9,816 nt of DNA from CAWUIH01 sp963922495 (GTDB lineage Bacteria; Pseudomonadota; Gammaproteobacteria; Coxiellales; Coxiellaceae): contig CAWUIH010000057.1 in the NCBI GenBank assembly GCA_963922495.1, positions 1 to 9,816 of the forward strand, in the 5' to 3' direction. This document shows positions 7,184 to 9,816 of the stretch, in pieces; positions within the stretch are counted from its first letter, which is position 1, and each line of letters starts with the position of its first letter. A program made the position numbers and the translations under genes. The notes under the pieces are model-generated. The model searched no databases, was not told where the DNA came from, and saw only the letters and a program-made list of their open reading frames with translations.

Positions 7184-8703
7184 CAAAAATCTCCTCGTGT
7201 TACTCGTAATACTTCTTCCAAACTAACTTTACCTTCTAACACCATTTTCAGGCCATCTTCGCGAATGCTGGGATAAAATTTTCTGGCATATTTCTCAAGC
7301 TCAGATTCTGAGCAGTTGTCATGAATGAAATCACTGAGAGTATTATCGATGAGTACCAATTCATAAATACCTGATCGACCTTGAAAGCCATTATACAGAC
7401 ATTGTTCGCAACCTTGTGCGTCGCATAAGTATAAGCTTTGGTCAGCGTCAAAGCCTAATAGTGCTTTTTCAGCCTTTGTAGCTGCTTTTTGTATTTTGCA
7501 GTGGGGGCATAATAGTCTGACTAGGCGTTGCGCGGCAACTCCAATAATAGTTGAAGCTAGTAAAAAAGGTTCTACTCCCATGTCACGAAGACGTGTAATG
7601 GCTCCCAGCGCACTATTGGTGTGTAGTGTGGACAGCACCAAATGTCCTGTTAGACTGGCTTGGACAGCCATTTCAGCGGTTTCCAAGTCACGAATTTCAC
7701 CCACCATCACGACGTCAGGGTCTTGACGTAAAATGGCACGTAAGCCACGTGCGAAAGTCATACCAATTTTGGTATTGGTTTGTGTTTGTCCGATTCCTTG
7801 TAAGTAATACTCAATCGGATCTTCAACGGTGAGAATGTTTCTTTGCTCACTATTCAATGCGTTCAGCGCACCATACAAGGTGGTCGTTTTTCCCGACCCC
7901 GTTGGCCCTGTTACTAAAATAATCCCATGTGGTTTTGCAATCAATGATTTCATTTGAGTTAATATATCAGGTGTCATGCCGAGTTTTTGCAAATCCAGGG
8001 GTGCGCTATTTTTGTCTAATAGACGTAACACGACTCGTTCACCAAAGTGCGTGGGTATCGTTGATACTCGAACATCCACAGCACGTCCGCCCAATCGTAA
8101 ACTCATGCGACCATCCTGTGGTAAGCGTTTTTCAGCAATGTCTAATTTAGCCATCACTTTGATGCGTGAGGTAACCAGTGGTGCGAGCGCTCGCGGAGGT
8201 TCTAAGATTGTGTTAAGTGTTCCATCACAACGAAAACGAATTGAAAGTTTTTGTTCAAATATTTCAAAGTGGATGTCTGAAGTGTTTTGTTTGATAGCTT
8301 GGGAGAAAATGGCATTTAATAATCGAACAATCGGTGCATCGTTAGCATTTTCTAATAAATCTTCCGGAGGCGGCATCTCTGTGATGATGTCGTTTAAATC
8401 AGCATCGATACCATGTATGGCTTCCATAGCGGTCTCGGTACCCGTTTCATAGGTTTGCGCAAGCAATTGCTCAAATTCATGTTCGGAAATGGATTGAAAT
8501 ATAATACTGCGATTAAAGAAGCGTTGTAACTCAATCAGTGATAGCAGTTGTGCTTTGTCTCGATGTGCAATGATTACATTATCATTGGTAATTGATTTTG
8601 CCACGACGCCATGTCGTTTCGCAAAATGAAAAGGCAATAAAAGATTATTTTCATTAGCGTTTGAGATATTTAGACTTTTTTTGTTTGATTTTTTATTGGT
8701 CAT
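7183..8703 (-). CDS. gspE: Type II secretion ATPase GspE
   Basis: The cytoplasmic hexameric ATPase that drives pseudopilus assembly, 506 aa, normal length. The N-terminal N1E-like domain (about 20-90, for binding GspL) leads to the N2E domain (about 120-235, with DIHFE at 143-147 and RLPQDGR at 193-199). The ATPase core shows Walker A GPTGSGKT (266-273), the Asp box VEDPIEY (293-299), Walker B with GEIRD (335-339), and the His box STLHTNS (358-364). The zinc-binding tetracysteine is intact (Cys399/402 and Cys432/435), which marks GspE and PilB types against PilT types. Within an operon of gsp genes it is GspE and not PilB. ATG 8703 has no clear Shine-Dalgarno and follows the lipoprotein gene by about 36 nt, the only gap in the operon. 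The gene is visibly less AT-rich than gspH-gspM, as expected from stronger conservation. Confidence 0.98.
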   Translation of the reverse strand: MTNKKSNKKSLNISNANENNLLLPFHFAKRHGVVAKSITNDNVIIAHRDKAQLLSLIELQRFFNRSIIFQSISEHEFEQLLAQTYETGTETAMEAIHGIDADLNDIITEMPPPEDLLENANDAPIVRLLNAIFSQAIKQNTSDIHFEIFEQKLSIRFRCDGTLNTILEPPRALAPLVTSRIKVMAKLDIAEKRLPQDGRMSLRLGGRAVDVRVSTIPTHFGERVVLRLLDKNSAPLDLQKLGMTPDILTQMKSLIAKPHGIILVTGPTGSGKTTTLYGALNALNSEQRNILTVEDPIEYYLQGIGQTQTNTKIGMTFARGLRAILRQDPDVVMVGEIRDLETAEMAVQASLTGHLVLSTLHTNSALGAITRLRDMGVEPFLLASTIIGVAAQRLVRLLCPHCKIQKAATKAEKALLGFDADQSLYLCDAQGCEQCLYNGFQGRSGIYELVLIDNTLSDFIHDNCSESELEKYARKFYPSIREDGLKMVLEGKVSLEEVLRVTRGDF

Positions 8704-8739
8704 CTTGATGAAGAGATTTCTCTATGTACAAAAATGTGA

Positions 8740-9084
8740 TCATTGATCATGTTGTTGGCCGTTGAAAATTGTTTCTAAGGCTTGAATTGCTTTTTCATTA
8801 CCTTTTTTAGCTGATTTGCTTAGCCAGTATTTGGCCAACAATAGGTTTTTAGATGTCCCAAGTCCATAATAGTAACTATATCCCACAGCATATTCTGCGT
8901 TAAGATTTCCTTTCTTGGCCGACTTCATTAATGTTTTAAATGAAGAGTAATAATTTTGATGTTGAAAATCAGTTTTCCCCTTTAAATAGTCAAGGTTTGC
9001 TGCTTTTGGACCACAACCTACGAGTAAAGCCAGCAACGATACTATAATAATGACTTTCAATGGATTCAAACCTTTATGAAGCAT
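8740..9084 (-). CDS. Sel1-repeat lipoprotein in the gspD position
   Basis: A 114-aa predicted lipoprotein. The signal peptide (basic start, hydrophobic 9-21) ends in a lipobox L-V-G-C with Cys24 as the lipidated residue. The next residue is Gly, not Asp, so the usual sorting rule predicts the outer membrane. The mature part holds one clear Sel1 repeat (about 62-97: A-x-x-AVGYSYYYGLGTSKN, then A-x-x-WLSKSAKKGN-x-x-A) and the second half of a preceding one (about 45-60, ending KSAKKGN). Sel1 repeats are TPR-like helix pairs used for protein contacts. It sits between gspC and gspE, where the secretin gene gspD normally lies, and overlaps gspC by 11 nt, with AGGA 8 nt before ATG 9084. By location, TPR-like fold and lipidation it could act as a secretin pilotin or other outer-membrane helper; that is inference. 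It shows no resemblance that I can see to GspS or AspS pilotins. Confidence 0.82.
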   Translation of the reverse strand: MLHKGLNPLKVIIIVSLLALLVGCGPKAANLDYLKGKTDFQHQNYYSSFKTLMKSAKKGNLNAEYAVGYSYYYGLGTSKNLLLAKYWLSKSAKKGNEKAIQALETIFNGQQHDQ

Positions 9085-9634
9085 GAATATTTCCTAAATG
9101 TTGTGGTAATTTGGACGGGTTTTGATATGGTTTATTATTAATAGACGAAAAGGTTCGTGCACTGTGTTGTAAATTATTTGAAAGTTTCTGTAGTGGAAAT
9201 GTCAAGGATTCCAGGTGATTACTGTGCTGCAACACAAGATGGTCTGGATAGATATGTGCAATTTTCACTCCATCAAGAACAGCGTCTCCTACTTTATAAA
9301 TGTGACTTGGCTGATGGTTCTGAGAAATAATTGCAAATGATGATTGTGGATTCGAATCGAATACTAAGCCTTCTAAAATCAGGTTCAAGTGGGTTTTTTC
9401 TATCGATTGCGCCTTGGCGTTATAATCCCCAAACAATGAAAAGTTTGGTAAGTGTTTTATGGTTTGCGTGTTGGTATTAATCGTTTGAGTGGGCTGTTGG
9501 TCGCGATTGTTGTTAATTTGAGACAACAATTGGTGTAAATTGATTGCCAGCAGAATCAGTGGCAATAGCACAATAATGAATTGTAGCAATGACGCGCGAT
9601 AAAGCTTTTCTATTTTTTTGGAGGAATGTTGCAT
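9074..9634 (-). CDS. gspC: Type II secretion protein GspC (short form, no PDZ domain)
   Basis: A bitopic inner-membrane protein of 186 aa that links the platform to the secretin. A short cytoplasmic tail (1-15) and one membrane helix (about 16-36) are followed by a Gln/Asn/Thr-rich periplasmic linker (37-62) and the homology region (about 63-148), recognised by LFG (67-69), the L-x-L-x-G-L-V strand (84-91), the AIIS strand, the YKVGDAV turn (113-119) and the final V-x-L-Q-x-x-x-x-E-x-L strand. The last 38 residues are polar and low in complexity. No PDZ or coiled-coil domain follows, so it is shorter than Vibrio or Klebsiella GspC; some other GspC proteins are also short. ATG 9634 has no strong ribosome binding site. 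It is the first gene of the operon and overlaps the Sel1 lipoprotein gene by 11 nt. Confidence 0.88.
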   Translation of the reverse strand: MQHSSKKIEKLYRASLLQFIIVLLPLILLAINLHQLLSQINNNRDQQPTQTINTNTQTIKHLPNFSLFGDYNAKAQSIEKTHLNLILEGLVFDSNPQSSFAIISQNHQPSHIYKVGDAVLDGVKIAHIYPDHLVLQHSNHLESLTFPLQKLSNNLQHSARTFSSINNKPYQNPSKLPQHLGNIHAS

Positions 9635-9699
9635 CTTGAATTTGCTGACCTAATCTTTCTAAAGCATTACTACCATCTGTATTTTCATACGATGAAAAA

Positions 9700-9728
9700 A
9701 TTTAATCAACAGTCGCTACTTAAGTCAA
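9700..9728 (-). promoter_or_regulatory. Sigma70-type promoter for the gsp operon
   Basis: On the minus strand, TTGACT (9728-9723; five of six consensus bases) is followed after exactly 17 nt by TTAAAT (9705-9700; four of six). Transcription would start near 9693, giving a leader of about 60 nt before the gspC ATG at 9634. It is the only convincing promoter seen ahead of the operon, and it suggests that gspC is the first gene. No operator could be recognised. Confidence 0.55.
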
Positions 9729-9766
9729 GAAAATATTCTGAAACATTTATCAATCCTTTTTAACAC

Positions 9767-9789
9767 CGATTTCCACAGGCTTTAAATCG
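9767..9789. repeat. Short inverted repeat upstream of the gsp promoter
   Basis: CGATTT at 9767-9772 and AAATCG at 9784-9789 form a perfect 6-bp inverted repeat around an 11-nt spacer. It lies about 40 nt upstream of the predicted -35 box. It could be a protein-binding site, part of a mobile-element end reaching in from the right, or chance. No T-run follows on either strand, so it is not a typical terminator. The rest of 9729-9816 shows no gene. Confidence 0.25.
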
Positions 9790-9816
9790 ACAAATTTGAC
9801 CCTAAATCCCAGCTCA

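Noticed and set aside
7976..8452. A 158-codon open frame on the plus strand
   Set aside because: It lies entirely antisense to gspE, whose conserved motifs account for the region, and its translation has no recognisable domain or ribosome binding site.
9692..9763. A 23-codon plus-strand open frame divergent from gspC
   Set aside because: There is no ribosome binding site, it overlaps the gsp promoter, and the peptide has no feature of a real small protein; such frames are common in AT-rich spacers.
9769..9779. DnaA-box-like TTTCCACAG
   Set aside because: It is a single imperfect match with no cluster, no adjacent AT-rich unwinding region and no replication gene.
1..9816. CRISPR arrays, tRNA/rRNA genes, transposases, shufflon repeats
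   Set aside because: No regularly spaced repeats, cloverleaf-like sequences, transposase motifs or invertible repeat sets were seen on either strand.

Overview
The window carries one nearly complete type II secretion system (T2SS) operon on the minus strand. Converging on it from the left is the end of a short plus-strand operon with type IV pilus character. Base composition is low in G+C, most strongly in the gspL/gspM region and less so in gspE. Gene content and order are those of a gammaproteobacterial T2SS. The AT-richness and a Sel1-repeat lipoprotein would suit a host-associated group such as the Legionellales/Coxiellales, but this is a guess about taxonomy and nothing in the window proves it.

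Layout, left to right: (1) 3-1351, plus strand: the 3' end of an unidentified gene, a 253-aa prepilin-like protein resembling the constant part of conjugative-pilus PilV proteins, and a 145-aa protein consisting only of the N-terminal zinc/methyltransferase-type domain of a prepilin peptidase, without its aspartyl protease half. The genes overlap or abut (ATGA, TAAATG). (2) 1352-1444: convergent intergenic region with two hairpins, one suited to ending each transcript. (3) 9634 down to 1445, minus strand: gspC, a small Sel1 lipoprotein, gspE, gspF, gspG, gspH, gspI, gspJ, gspK, gspL, gspM. Almost every junction overlaps; the only gap is about 36 nt before gspE. (4) 9635-9816: upstream region with a good sigma70-type promoter (TTGACT-17-TTAAAT) about 70 nt before gspC, plus an inverted repeat near the window edge.

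How the genes work together: GspE powers the system. GspF, GspL, GspM and GspC form the inner-membrane platform. GspG is the major pseudopilin, and GspH, I, J and K form the tip. GspC should contact the outer-membrane secretin GspD, but gspD is absent between gspC and gspE, where it usually sits; the Sel1 lipoprotein occupies that place. A full-length prepilin peptidase (GspO/PilD) is also absent and must be encoded elsewhere if the five pseudopilins are processed.

Points most worth a second look: the Sel1 lipoprotein in the secretin slot (a possible pilotin-like factor), the loss of both conserved acidic positions in the calcium loop of GspG, the half-length prepilin peptidase with Val aligned to the first catalytic Asp, and the PilV-like large pilin next to it.
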